Shown piece by piece: positions 45,443 through 53,081 of a stretch of DNA of 64,000 nucleotides. The stretch is from JBMOOG01 sp049324535 (GTDB taxonomy: Bacteria; Pseudomonadota; Alphaproteobacteria; Rhodobacterales; Rhodobacteraceae): contig JBMOOG010000026.1 of NCBI GenBank assembly GCA_049324535.1, forward strand, positions 170,008 through 234,007, given 5' to 3'. Positions within the stretch are counted from its first letter, which is position 1. Every line of letters begins with the position of its first letter. The position numbers and the translations under genes were made by a program. The notes under the pieces are model-generated. The model made no database searches and was not told the DNA's origin. It worked only from the letters and a program-made list of their open reading frames with translations.

Positions 45443-45498
45443 GGTCCGGCGGGACCGTCTGCGGCAAGAGGGGGAAAAACAGCCGAAAGGACAGGTCC

Positions 45499-46087
45499 GT
45501 GTATCGCGGCACCGTCTTGCTCTGCCTCGCTCTCGCGGCCCCGGCACTCGCCCAGGGGACGCCGGGCACAAACCCCGCCCAGCCCCATGCCGGCCAGCAG
45601 AACCGCGCGATCTGGGCGCTCTCCAAGGACGACATCGCCGAGCTGCGCCGCGGCGGCCGCTTGGGGGCTTGCCAAGCCGGTCGAGCCGAACGGCATGCCC
45701 GGCCCGGCCCATCTGCCGCAGACGAAGGACGAGATCGGGCTTTCGGCTGATCCGATGGGGCAGATCCGGGCGATCTTCGCCCGGATGGACGCGGAGGCCA
45801 TCGCCGAAGGGGCGCGGCTGATCGACGCCGAGGCGCGGCCGGATGCGGCCTTCCGCGACCGCTCCGTGACCGGCGAGAGCCTGAAGGCAATGCTGGCCGA
45901 GAGCGAGGCGATCCGGGAACGCCTGCGCTGCATTCGCCTGTCCCCCCATCTTCTGACGCCGGCCCTGTTGTCGGCCGACCAGATCGGCCGCTGCAACGCG
46001 TAGCGCGGTCATGGCTCCGATCCCTCCGCCGCGGTGCCGGCCGGCCACGACCCGGCCACGTGGCGCAAGCACAACGGCCGCAAGTAG
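45499..46087 (+). pseudogene. Spy/CpxP-like periplasmic protein gene, two lesions
   Basis: From GTG 45499 a signal peptide (VLLCLALAAPALAQ) and NRAIWALSKDDIAELRRGG are read; then one extra base near TT 45661-45662 shifts the frame, and the second frame carries GLAKPVEPNGMPGPAHLPQ, ADPMGQIRAIFARMDAEAI and LTPALLSADQIGRCNA. A TAG at 46001-46003 interrupts it, after which HGSDPSAAVPAGHDPATWRK continues in the same frame to a TAG at 46085-46087. The L-T-x-x-Q-like repeats suggest a heavy-metal/envelope-stress chaperone. One frameshift plus one nonsense codon: not functional. Confidence 0.78.
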
Positions 46088-46097
46088 GGGCTCTTCG

Positions 46098-46425
46098 ATG
46101 ACGCCCGCCCGTCTGTCCTTCGTCCTTGCGGCCGCCTTCGGGCTGGCCGCCGGGCCGGCCCTTGCCGGGCTGATCGCCGTGCCGGTCGCCGAGGGTGTCC
46201 ATGCGCTGGTGGGGGAAGCCGGCCAGCGCTCGGCCGACAACCTCGGCAACAACGCCACCTTCGGCGTCGTCGTGACCGACGCCGGGGTCGCGCCGGTCGA
46301 CGCGGGCAGCCGTGCGAAGGGCGCCCCGCAGGTCGATCAGTCGGCGTTCGCGCATCTCGAAGGCTTCGACACGCCGGCCGGCCGCAACGCCCAGCAGGAC
46401 TTTTTCCGAGATGGAGCGGGAATAG
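46098..46425 (+). pseudogene. Metallo-beta-lactamase-fold protein remnant
   Basis: The start MTPARLSFVLAAAFGLAAGPALA is a signal peptide, followed by AVPVAEGVHALVGEAGQRSADNLGNNATFGVVVTDAGVAPVDAG, the first strands of an exported MBL-fold hydrolase. The zinc-binding H-x-H-x-D core and ~200 further residues are missing: the text jumps to SAFAHLEGFDTPAGRNAQQD, which looks like the C-terminal end of the same family, and then a T-run (46401-46405) throws the frame, with a tag at 46423-46425 ending the original reading. It is a large deletion plus a frameshift. Confidence 0.65.
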
Positions 46426-46446
46426 GGGCCTCCCGCCGCCGTCATA

Positions 46447-46459
46447 GCTGCATTGCAGC
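46447..46459. promoter_or_regulatory. Palindrome GCTGCATTGCAGC, candidate PhaR-type operator
   Basis: A 6-1-6 perfect palindrome containing CTGC-ATT-GCAG, which fits the CTGC-N3/4-GCAG recognition sequence described for PhaR of Rhodobacter/Paracoccus as I remember it. It lies 73 bases before the DUF1127 gene; a looser TGCGCTGCGGCA follows at 46468. Confidence 0.4.
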
Positions 46460-46531
46460 ATGAAATGTTGCGCTGCGGCATGGGATCGTGGAGGATGGGG
46501 CAGGGAGGAAACTTGTCCAGGGAGTTTCCCG

Positions 46532-46765
46532 ATGGCCGCCATCACCGTTCTCGACCCCGCACCCGCCCGTGACCGCCGACTGCGCCGTGGCCTCGATGCC
46601 TATTTCGCCGCGATCGGTCAGGGGGTGAATGCCTACATCGAGCGCCAGTCGCGGATGGCCGAGATCAACCGGCTGAACGCGATGAGCGATGAAGAGCTTC
46701 GGGGCCTCGGCCTCACGCGCGAGCGGATCGCCTACCACGTCTTCGCCGACCGCTTCGTGTTCTGA
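46532..46765 (+). CDS. DUF1127 protein
   Basis: A 77-residue protein whose C-terminal ~35 residues are the DUF1127 motif (INRLNAMSDEELRGLGLTRERI). Small arginine-rich DUF1127 proteins of alphaproteobacteria influence RNA turnover and phosphate/stress physiology; the present one has a longer N-terminal helix. ATG 46532 follows CAGGGAGTTT. The palindrome at 46447-46459 is a possible control site. It is the first intact gene after the run of broken genes. Confidence 0.87.
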   Translation: MAAITVLDPAPARDRRLRRGLDAYFAAIGQGVNAYIERQSRMAEINRLNAMSDEELRGLGLTRERIAYHVFADRFVF

Positions 46766-46998
46766 ACGCGCCCGCCGGGTGCAGAAGCCGCGGCGGCCGC
46801 GTAGTCCTCGCAGAAAGTTGCGGGCCGAAGAGCCCGTTTCGTGCTAGACTGAAGGGGTCGGCGGCCTTGCCCGTCCGGCCCCTTTGTCTGCCTGGCCGGC
46901 GGCCCGGTCCGACCGGTCTGATCCTCACGTCCGACATGTGCCCGTGACGAGTGGCCCGGGTTCCCGCGATTTTCTGATCGTCAATCGGGAGACAGGAC

Positions 46999-47865
46999 AT
47001 GACCAAGACCATCGGCAATCCGCTTTCCTGGGGCGCGCATGCGCTCGGTGCGCTGGGGCGCGACGCCGAGCTTGTGGTGCGCGAGCTCGGCGGCGACAAT
47101 CCCGGGGCGCGCTCGGGTCCGGTGACGGTGCGCCGGATCGGCACCGAGGATCTCCGGGCCGCGCTCCGCGCCGGCTGGGAGGATTTCGGCGCGATGCGCA
47201 GCGACGTGATCGCGGCGGCGCTGCTCTATCCGGTGATCGGGGCGGCGCTCTTCTGGGCGGCCGGGCACCAGAACCTGCTGCCGCTGATCTTCCCGCTGGC
47301 CTCGGGCTTTGCGATCCTCGGTCCGGCGGCGGCGGTCGGCATGTACGAGATGAGCCGGCGGCGCGAGGCAGGAGAGCCGACGGGCTGGCTCGACGGCCTG
47401 CATGTGCTGGCCTCGCCCGCCTTCGGGGCGATCCTCGCGCTGGCCGCGCTCCTCTTCGGGATCTTCGCGGTCTGGATGCTGACCGCCTGGACGATCTTCC
47501 AGAACACGCTCGGCCCCGCATTGCCGGCGACGGCGCAGGCCTTCCTGCACGACGTGCTGGCCACGCCGGACGGCTGGGCGATGATCGCGCTGGGCCTGCC
47601 GGCGGGTTTCGTGTTTGCGGCGCTCGTCCTGTCGATCAGCGTGGTGGCCTTCCCGATGCTTCTCGACCGTCACTGCGGGCTGCCGCAGGCCATGGCCACC
47701 TCGCTCGAGGTGGCGCGCCGGAACCCGGCGACCGTGGCGCTCTGGGGGCTGATCGTGGCTGTGGCCCTGCTGCTGGGCTCGCTGCCGCTTCTGCTGGGCC
47801 TTGCGGTGGTTCTGCCGGTCCTCGGCCACGCCACCTGGCATCTCTACCGCCGCGCGGTCAACTGA
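46999..47865 (+). CDS. DUF2189 membrane protein
   Basis: A 288-residue protein with about six hydrophobic helices, matching the DUF2189 family: VRRIGTEDLRAALRAGWEDFGAMRSDVIAAALLYPVIG before the first helix and SISVVAFPMLLDRHCGLPQAMATSLEVARRNP, LPVLGHATWHLYRRAV at the end. The role is unknown; members are often near respiratory or nitrogen-oxide genes. The 233 bases before it hold a possible extended -10 (GTGCTAGACT, 46841-46850) and GGGAGACAGGAC as ribosome-binding site, and no other gene that I see. Confidence 0.88.
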   Translation: MTKTIGNPLSWGAHALGALGRDAELVVRELGGDNPGARSGPVTVRRIGTEDLRAALRAGWEDFGAMRSDVIAAALLYPVIGAALFWAAGHQNLLPLIFPLASGFAILGPAAAVGMYEMSRRREAGEPTGWLDGLHVLASPAFGAILALAALLFGIFAVWMLTAWTIFQNTLGPALPATAQAFLHDVLATPDGWAMIALGLPAGFVFAALVLSISVVAFPMLLDRHCGLPQAMATSLEVARRNPATVALWGLIVAVALLLGSLPLLLGLAVVLPVLGHATWHLYRRAVN

Positions 47866-47898
47866 GGCGGAATTGCGGCAGGCCGGCCGGGATTCGCC

Positions 47899-47929
47899 GG
47901 GGATTGTGCGGCGTCCTTGCACAATCCCC
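47899..47929. other. Perfect 11-bp inverted repeat after the DUF2189 gene
   Basis: GGGGATTGTGC (47899-47909) and GCACAATCCCC (47919-47929) are perfect inverted copies around nine bases, giving a strong hairpin 33 bases past the stop codon. A T-run is absent, so it may be a rho-dependent or processing-stabilised 3' end, or a protein-binding dyad for the next gene. Confidence 0.6.
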
Positions 47930-48016
47930 GAGGGTTGGTCATTGTCGTATCCAAAGAGAACAAGGTCCGGCACGGATCGGTCCGAGCAGTCGAAATACAA
48001 CCGCAGGCAGTTCGTC

Positions 48017-48319
48017 ATGCGCAAATTCGCAACCCTGGCGGCCTTGGCCGTTGTCGCGTCCTGCACCGGGGATCCCCGGTTCAGCGGTGTGCCCGATGTC
48101 CGCGAAGCCAGCGCGGATGCGGTGTCCCAGTGCCGGTATGTCACGGATCTTCGAATGAAACCGGGGGTTTACGGGCCTCTTGCCGAAGAGGGCCTGCGCT
48201 ACGCGCGCAATTCGATCAAGCTCGATGCGCGCAACGCCGGCGCCAACACCGTGGTGTTCGATGCGGCACCGCCGGGCGTGGCGATCTACGAGCTGCACGC
48301 GGTGGCCTACCACTGCTGA
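48017..48319 (+). CDS. Small predicted lipoprotein
   Basis: A 100-residue protein with a signal helix and lipobox-like ALAVVASC (Cys16). The rest has DVREASADAVSQCRYVTDLRMKPGVY and LRYARNSIKLDARNAGANTVVF, a pattern seen in short Rcs-type/DUF4156-like stress lipoproteins, and ends in a Cys. The function is not known. The start ATG 48017 is the first codon after which a signal peptide is readable. Confidence 0.65.
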   Translation: MRKFATLAALAVVASCTGDPRFSGVPDVREASADAVSQCRYVTDLRMKPGVYGPLAEEGLRYARNSIKLDARNAGANTVVFDAAPPGVAIYELHAVAYHC

Positions 48320-48407
48320 CGGGCGGGGCGATGTCGCCGGGCGGCAAAGCGGTGCAGACTGGCGCTGCGGGCCGACTTCCGGGCGGCGACGGGGAACGAC
48401 GGGTGGG

Positions 48408-49016
48408 ATGATGACACGGTACTGGATGGCACTGGCGCTCATGTGGCCGGTTGCGGCGCAGGCGGACTGCCTGACGGCGCGCGATCTCCGCTCGGGGATC
48501 AAGGCCGAGTTCGCCGACGGGTCCGCGACCGAATACTGGCACGGCGCGGCCGGGCTGGTCTCGGTGCTCGAGCGCCCCGATCCCGCGCGGCGGGACGGTA
48601 TCGCCTTCGTCAGCCGTCTCGGGCTCTACGATCTCGAGGCCGCCGAGATCGCGGGGGGCGAGACGCTGCCGGACCGCCACCTGTTCATGGCCTATTCCGA
48701 GGCGGTGGACGCCCTGCCGGAGCCGCGCGCCGGGGCGTCGTGGCAGGGCGAGACCACCACGACCTATCCCGACGGCTACAGCGACGTGGCGCAGACCCGC
48801 TATCAGTTCGGCGCGGCCCGCGCCGTTCCGGTCGGCGGCTGCACCTACGAGGCGATTCCGGTCAAGGCGGATTTCGTCTGGAAGGACGGCTGGATGCGGC
48901 AGGAGTTCCTCTATTTCGGCGCGCTGGGCATTGGCATCATCGTCGCCAGCCAGTACTCTTCGGAAGCGGAGCCGGCCCGGTTCAGCCTTGCCGCGCTGAG
49001 CCGCATCACCCCCTGA
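48408..49016 (+). CDS. Secreted protein of unknown function
   Basis: A 202-residue protein with a signal peptide (MALALMWPVAAQA) and a beta-rich mature domain: ADCLTARDLRSGIKAEFADGS, TTTTYPDGYSDVAQTRYQFG, YEAIPVKADFVWKDGWMRQEFLYF and a hydrophobic GALGIGIIVASQYS close to the end. Two cysteines may pair. No family is recognised. ATG 48408 and ATG 48411 are both possible starts. It stops 13 bases before ureE, so may be on one transcript with it. Confidence 0.68.
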   Translation: MMTRYWMALALMWPVAAQADCLTARDLRSGIKAEFADGSATEYWHGAAGLVSVLERPDPARRDGIAFVSRLGLYDLEAAEIAGGETLPDRHLFMAYSEAVDALPEPRAGASWQGETTTTYPDGYSDVAQTRYQFGAARAVPVGGCTYEAIPVKADFVWKDGWMRQEFLYFGALGIGIIVASQYSSEAEPARFSLAALSRITP

Positions 49017-49029
49017 GAAGGATGCCCCG

Positions 49030-49605
49030 ATGTCCGACCTGCCTAGCTGCCACAAGGTGCGGAAAGCCGGGCGCTGGACGGGTCCGGCGGCGGACCGGGT
49101 GATTCTGGACTACGCCGGGCGGCTCCTGCGGCGGCGCCGGCTGCGGACCGAGGGCGGCCGCGATCTTCTGGTGGATCTGGCCGAGACCGTCAGCCTCGAG
49201 GCCGGCGATGCGCTGGAGCTGGCCGACGGCCGTCTGGTCGAGGTCGTGGCCGCGATCGAGGATCTGGTGGCGGTGACGGGGCCGGGGCTCCTGCGCGCCG
49301 CCTGGCACATCGGCAACCGGCACACGCCCTGCCAGATCGAGGAAGGGCGCCTCGTCATCGCGCGCGACCATGTGATCGAGGCGATGCTGCGCCAGCTCGG
49401 GGTCACGCTGACCGAAGTCCGGGCGGCCTTCGCGCCCGAAGGCGGTGCCTACGGCCATGGCCGCACCCTGGGCCATGACCACGGGCCCGACGGGGGGCAT
49501 GGTCACGACCCGACCCAGGGCGGCCATCACGGGCGCGGCGTGCATTTCCATGTCTCGCACCGCCACGACGACGCCGAGGACGAAGGGCCCGCCGAGGAGA
49601 CATGA
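49030..49605 (+). CDS. ureE: Urease accessory protein UreE (nickel metallochaperone)
   Basis: UreE delivers nickel to the UreDFG-apo-urease complex. The 191-residue protein has the two-domain fold with ETVSLEAGDALELADGRLVEV, LLRAAWHIGNRHTPCQIEEGRLVIARDHVIEAMLRQLG (metal-binding His in NRHTPC and ARDH), and a His-rich C-terminal tail (about residues 138-180: HGRTLGHDHG, GGHGHDP, GGHHGRG, HFHVSHRHDD) that should store or bind extra nickel. It overlaps ureF by four bases. Confidence 0.95.
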   Translation: MSDLPSCHKVRKAGRWTGPAADRVILDYAGRLLRRRRLRTEGGRDLLVDLAETVSLEAGDALELADGRLVEVVAAIEDLVAVTGPGLLRAAWHIGNRHTPCQIEEGRLVIARDHVIEAMLRQLGVTLTEVRAAFAPEGGAYGHGRTLGHDHGPDGGHGHDPTQGGHHGRGVHFHVSHRHDDAEDEGPAEET

Positions 49606-50240
49606 GCGAGGGGGCTCTGCTCAGCCTGATCCAGTGGCTTTGGCCCGCGTTTCCGACCGGCGGCTTCGCCTGGTCGCACGGGCTTGAACGGGCCGTCGAA
49701 GCCGGTGACGTGCGCGACGCCGAGACGCTCGGCGCCTGGGTCGGCGATGTGGTGGCGCGGGGCTCGGGCGCGCTCGACGCCGCGCTGCTGGTGCAGGCGA
49801 TGGCGCCCGACGCGGATCACGCGCATTTGGCCGAGCTGGCCCGTGCCCTTGCCGCGTCGCGCGAACGGCTGGCCGAAACCGTCGAGCAGGGGGCGGCCTT
49901 CGCCCGGACGGTGGCCGCGGTCACCGGCACCGCCATGCCCGAGGCGCCGCTGCCGGTGGCGGTCGGACGCGCCGCCGCGCCGCTGGGCCTCGCCCCCGCG
50001 CAGGTGGCGGCGGTCTATCTGCACGCCTTCGCGTCGAACCTGATCCTCGCGGGCGTGCGCTTCATCCCGCTTGGCCAGACCGAGGGACAGCGCGCGCTTG
50101 CGGCGTTGCAGCCGGTGATCGTCGCGACCGCGGCGCGTGCGGTCGCCACGGCGCCCGACGCGATCGGCAGCGCCGCGGTCGGGGCGGATCTCGCCGCGAT
50201 GGAGCACGAGGAGAGCCCGGTGCGGATTTTCAAGTCATGA
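49602..50240 (+). CDS. ureF: Urease accessory protein UreF
   Basis: UreF bridges UreD and UreG in the nickel-insertion complex. The 212-residue all-helical protein begins LLSLIQWLWPAFPTGGFAWSHGLERAVEAG and contains LPVAVGRAAAPLGLAPAQVAAVYLHAFASNLILAGVRFIPLGQTEGQ, the family pattern. It overlaps ureE (ATGA) and is followed by ureG after 40 bases. Confidence 0.95.
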   Translation: MSEGALLSLIQWLWPAFPTGGFAWSHGLERAVEAGDVRDAETLGAWVGDVVARGSGALDAALLVQAMAPDADHAHLAELARALAASRERLAETVEQGAAFARTVAAVTGTAMPEAPLPVAVGRAAAPLGLAPAQVAAVYLHAFASNLILAGVRFIPLGQTEGQRALAALQPVIVATAARAVATAPDAIGSAAVGADLAAMEHEESPVRIFKS

Positions 50241-50280
50241 CAATCTGTTGCGGTCTGAGATTTCCAAAGGAGATGAGGAC

Positions 50281-50895
50281 ATGACCAGCCCCAACGGCCC
50301 GCTTCGCGTCGGCATCGGCGGCCCCGTCGGCGCGGGCAAGACCACGCTGACCGCGGCGCTCTGCAAGGCGCTGGCCGGGCGGTTCTCCGTCGCGGTCATC
50401 ACGAACGACATCTACACGCGCGAGGATGCCGAGTTCCTCACCCGTGCCCAGGTCCTGCCGGCCGAGCGGATCCGCGGCGTCGAGACCGGCGGCTGCCCGC
50501 ACACCGCCATCCGCGAAGACGCCTCGATCAACCTGGCGGCGGTCGCGGACCTGAACCGCGCCTTTCCCGATCTCGACCTGATCCTGATCGAATCGGGCGG
50601 CGACAACCTTGCGGCGACCTTCAGCCCGGAGCTGGCCGATCTGACGCTCTATGTCATCGACACGGCGGCCGGTCAGGACATACCGCGCAAGCGCGGACCG
50701 GGGGTGACGCGATCGGACCTTCTGGTGGTCAACAAGATCGATCTCGCGCCCCATGTGGGGGTCGATCCGGTGCTTCTGGAGCAGGACACCCGGGCGGCGC
50801 GCGGCGCGCGGCCCTACGTGCTGGCCAGCCTTCGGCAGGGGCAGGGGGTGGACGCGGTGGTCGCGTTCCTCGAGCGCGAGGGCGGCCTAGGTTGA
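50281..50895 (+). CDS. ureG: Urease accessory GTPase UreG
   Basis: UreG is the GTPase that powers nickel insertion. The 204-residue SIMIBI-class protein has the P-loop GIGGPVGAGKTTLTAALCKAL, the switch region FSVAVITNDIYTREDAEFL, the metal-binding GVETGGCPHTAIREDAS (Cys-Pro-His) and the guanine motif VVNKIDLAPHVG. ATG 50281 is preceded by AAAGGAGATGAGGAC. Its stop overlaps the end of the convergent hydrolase-like gene. Confidence 0.97.
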   Translation: MTSPNGPLRVGIGGPVGAGKTTLTAALCKALAGRFSVAVITNDIYTREDAEFLTRAQVLPAERIRGVETGGCPHTAIREDASINLAAVADLNRAFPDLDLILIESGGDNLAATFSPELADLTLYVIDTAAGQDIPRKRGPGVTRSDLLVVNKIDLAPHVGVDPVLLEQDTRAARGARPYVLASLRQGQGVDAVVAFLEREGGLG

Positions 50896-51858
50896 CGACG
50901 GCGGCCGGGTCGGCAGCGGCGGGATGCGGCGGCCGGCGGCGCGCAGTTGCTCCTCCAGCTCGGGGATCCGCTGGGTGAAGCGCGCGATGCGCAGCCGGTT
51001 CGACACGTTGCGGCACAGAAGCAGGTTCAGCCCCGGCCGGTCCTCGGCGTCGAGCCGCCCCATCAGGTTGCGCAGGTAGGGCGGGTGGTTGCGGCGCGCC
51101 CGGTAGAAGGTGCGGAACAGCGCCGGATCGAAGGCCCCGGAGCCCGCCGCCTTCAGGATCGCGGGCAGCATCCGCATCTGATCGAGCGCCGTGGCGATGT
51201 CGCGCCCGAGGTTCGGGCAGGGAAGCAGGTGCGTCCAGGGCCGCGCGAACAGCGCCGCGTGCATCGCGTCGAGCGCCTGTTCGGGATCGAAGATCACGTA
51301 GACCTCGCCGGCCCCCTCGGTCATGTCCGGCGCAAAGCCGTAGCGGTCGGTGAACGAGAGGCGCCGCTTCTCGGGCCAGCGCGGATCCCATCCGGCGAGG
51401 CGCGGGTCGAGCGTGGCCTGCGGCTGGATGGCGATGACGGTGGCGCCGGGGGCGGTCACCGAATAGGCTGCCGCCGCATAGCCCGCCATGCCCGCGCCGT
51501 AGAAGACCACGCGGTCGAAGTCCTCGAAGAAGGCGTCGTCCACCAGGCGGTCGAAATAGCGGTAGATGCGGAAGTCGCGATACCAGCTGTTGGTGCGCGC
51601 GATGAGGGTGAGGCTCGACCAGCCGTTCGCGCGCGCGGTCAGGTAGCCGATCGGCATCTGCTCGGGCCGGGCGCGGCGGATGCTGTCAACGGTCTCGAAG
51701 CTGACCAGCAGGGTCGCGGCGCCGTCCCGGAACAGGGCGGCGTGATTGCTTCCGAGCGGCTCGAAATAGCCCTCCTGCCCGCCGATGCGTTCAAGATGCG
51801 CGAGCCATTCGCCCTCGCTGAGCGACCGCAGGTCGCCCGTTTCCATGTCGTCCTGCAT
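50887..51858 (-). CDS. Alpha/beta-hydrolase-fold protein lacking the nucleophile Ser (paralogue of 56421-57794)
   Basis: A 323-residue cytosolic protein, similar over most of its length to the second half of the product of 56421-57794: NGWSSLTLIARTNSWYRDFRIYRYFDRL, FFEDFDRVVFYGAGMAGYAAAAYSVTAPGATVIAIQPQ and LSFTDRYGFAPDM, with AGEVYVIFDPEQALDAMHA. The elbow reads GAGMAG (Gly123) where the paralogue has GASMGG with Ser277, so a hydrolase reaction using that Ser is unlikely. It lies downstream of two glycosyltransferases on the same strand; 132 bases separate it from the first of them (51990-53081). I infer a role in handling or sensing a glycan rather than hydrolysis. Confidence 0.75.
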   Translation of the reverse strand: MQDDMETGDLRSLSEGEWLAHLERIGGQEGYFEPLGSNHAALFRDGAATLLVSFETVDSIRRARPEQMPIGYLTARANGWSSLTLIARTNSWYRDFRIYRYFDRLVDDAFFEDFDRVVFYGAGMAGYAAAAYSVTAPGATVIAIQPQATLDPRLAGWDPRWPEKRRLSFTDRYGFAPDMTEGAGEVYVIFDPEQALDAMHAALFARPWTHLLPCPNLGRDIATALDQMRMLPAILKAAGSGAFDPALFRTFYRARRNHPPYLRNLMGRLDAEDRPGLNLLLCRNVSNRLRIARFTQRIPELEEQLRAAGRRIPPLPTRPPSST

Positions 51859-51989
51859 TTTCCCCCGCCCAACGGCGGCACACACCCTGCGGCCATTCTT
51901 GGGGCCGTGGCGGGCGTCATGCAAGTTGTCTGAATAGACGGGTTGACCGATTTCCGCGGTCGCCTGGCCGGCTTGTGACGCGCCAGAAT

Positions 51990-53081
51990 TCAATCGTCGT
52001 CGAGACGGCTCTTTGTTTCCGAAGCGCGTTCGACCTGCTCGGCCTGTCGGGCGTACTGGGCCATGCGCCGGGCCGCGGCGGGGGACAGCGGGCGACTTTC
52101 CGGCGTGACCAGCAGCCGCCCGAAGAGCGCCCGGTAGGGCTCCTCGAGCATGAGCGCCTCGAATCGCCGGTGCCGCCAGGCGACGGCCTCCCGGTGCAGC
52201 CGGCCCAGGACGGGATCGGCGCGCAGGTCCGCGCGCAGGGGCGCGGCGGCCGGTGCAAGACGCAGGATCGACCGGTCTTCCTCTGTGCCGAAGTTGCGTT
52301 CGACCCAGTACGACATGTCGAAGGCCGCGCCCTCGCGGTTCGCCCGGCCGCGGTCGCATTTCACGATGTAGCTCTCCATCGCGCCGAGCGCGTAGTGATT
52401 GATCTGCGCAAGGCGCAGGTTGTCCTGCCCGAGGGGCGAGAAGATCCGGCCGGTGCGGAAGCCGGGGGGAAGCTCGCGGCCGTCGCCGCCGAACCAGCGC
52501 TGCGCGGCCATGCGCGCGGGGTCGGGGCGGCGCGGGCGGTGAACGCCGAGCCGGCCATAGGACCCGTCCTCGCGGAAAAGCGTCTTGAAGAGCGCCGCCC
52601 GCCACGGCCAGATCATCGCGGCGGGGGCGGCGCGGTGAAACTGCTCGGTGACGGGGCGGTCCTCGTAACCGACGACGCCGGCGTTTCCGAACAGCCGCCA
52701 GGTAAGCGGGATGGCGGTGGCGGCCGGCAGCGCCGCCAGCAGGGCCGCCAGCGTGCCGTCGCCGGCATGGACGTTCACGTATTCGTCGATGTCGAGCACC
52801 AGCGTCCAGTCGGCGGTGCGTCGCAGCGGATGGGCCGAGGCGCGCTTCAGCGCCGACCACTGCGGCCCTTCGGGATGCGGCCCGTCGTTCTTCACATGGG
52901 TGAGCCAGCCCATCGCCTCCAGCCGGTCGAGCATGGCGTCCGTGCCGTCGCGGCAGTCGTTGGAATAGACGAGAACATCGGTGACGCCGATGGCGCGGTG
53001 ATGGGCCAGCCAGTCGATGAGGAAGGCGCCCTCGTCGCGCACGCAGAGAACGGCGAGGATGCGCGGCTCAGTGTTCGGCAT
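51990..53081 (-). CDS. Glycosyltransferase, GT2/GT92-like
   Basis: A 363-residue protein with the N-terminal signature RILAVLCVRDEGAFLIDWLAHHRAIGVTDVLVYSNDCRDGTD and the DxD-type sugar-nucleotide motif WTLVLDIDEYVNV. Later conserved parts are IPLTWRLFGNAGVVGYEDRPVTEQF, FRTGRIFSPLGQDNLRLAQINHYALGAMESYIVKCDRGRAN and ERNFGTEEDRSI. This matches the glycosyltransferase family 2-like Pfam group found near capsule loci. It is very similar to the C-terminal half of the neighbouring 768-residue protein; their coding regions overlap by 14 bases. The sugar and acceptor are unknown. Confidence 0.85.
   Translation of the reverse strand: MPNTEPRILAVLCVRDEGAFLIDWLAHHRAIGVTDVLVYSNDCRDGTDAMLDRLEAMGWLTHVKNDGPHPEGPQWSALKRASAHPLRRTADWTLVLDIDEYVNVHAGDGTLAALLAALPAATAIPLTWRLFGNAGVVGYEDRPVTEQFHRAAPAAMIWPWRAALFKTLFREDGSYGRLGVHRPRRPDPARMAAQRWFGGDGRELPPGFRTGRIFSPLGQDNLRLAQINHYALGAMESYIVKCDRGRANREGAAFDMSYWVERNFGTEEDRSILRLAPAAAPLRADLRADPVLGRLHREAVAWRHRRFEALMLEEPYRALFGRLLVTPESRPLSPAAARRMAQYARQAEQVERASETKSRLDDD

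Noticed and set aside
46766..46998. Gene in the 233-base gap before the DUF2189 gene
   Set aside because: No frame with a plausible start and family resemblance; only a possible extended -10 and the ribosome-binding site are seen.
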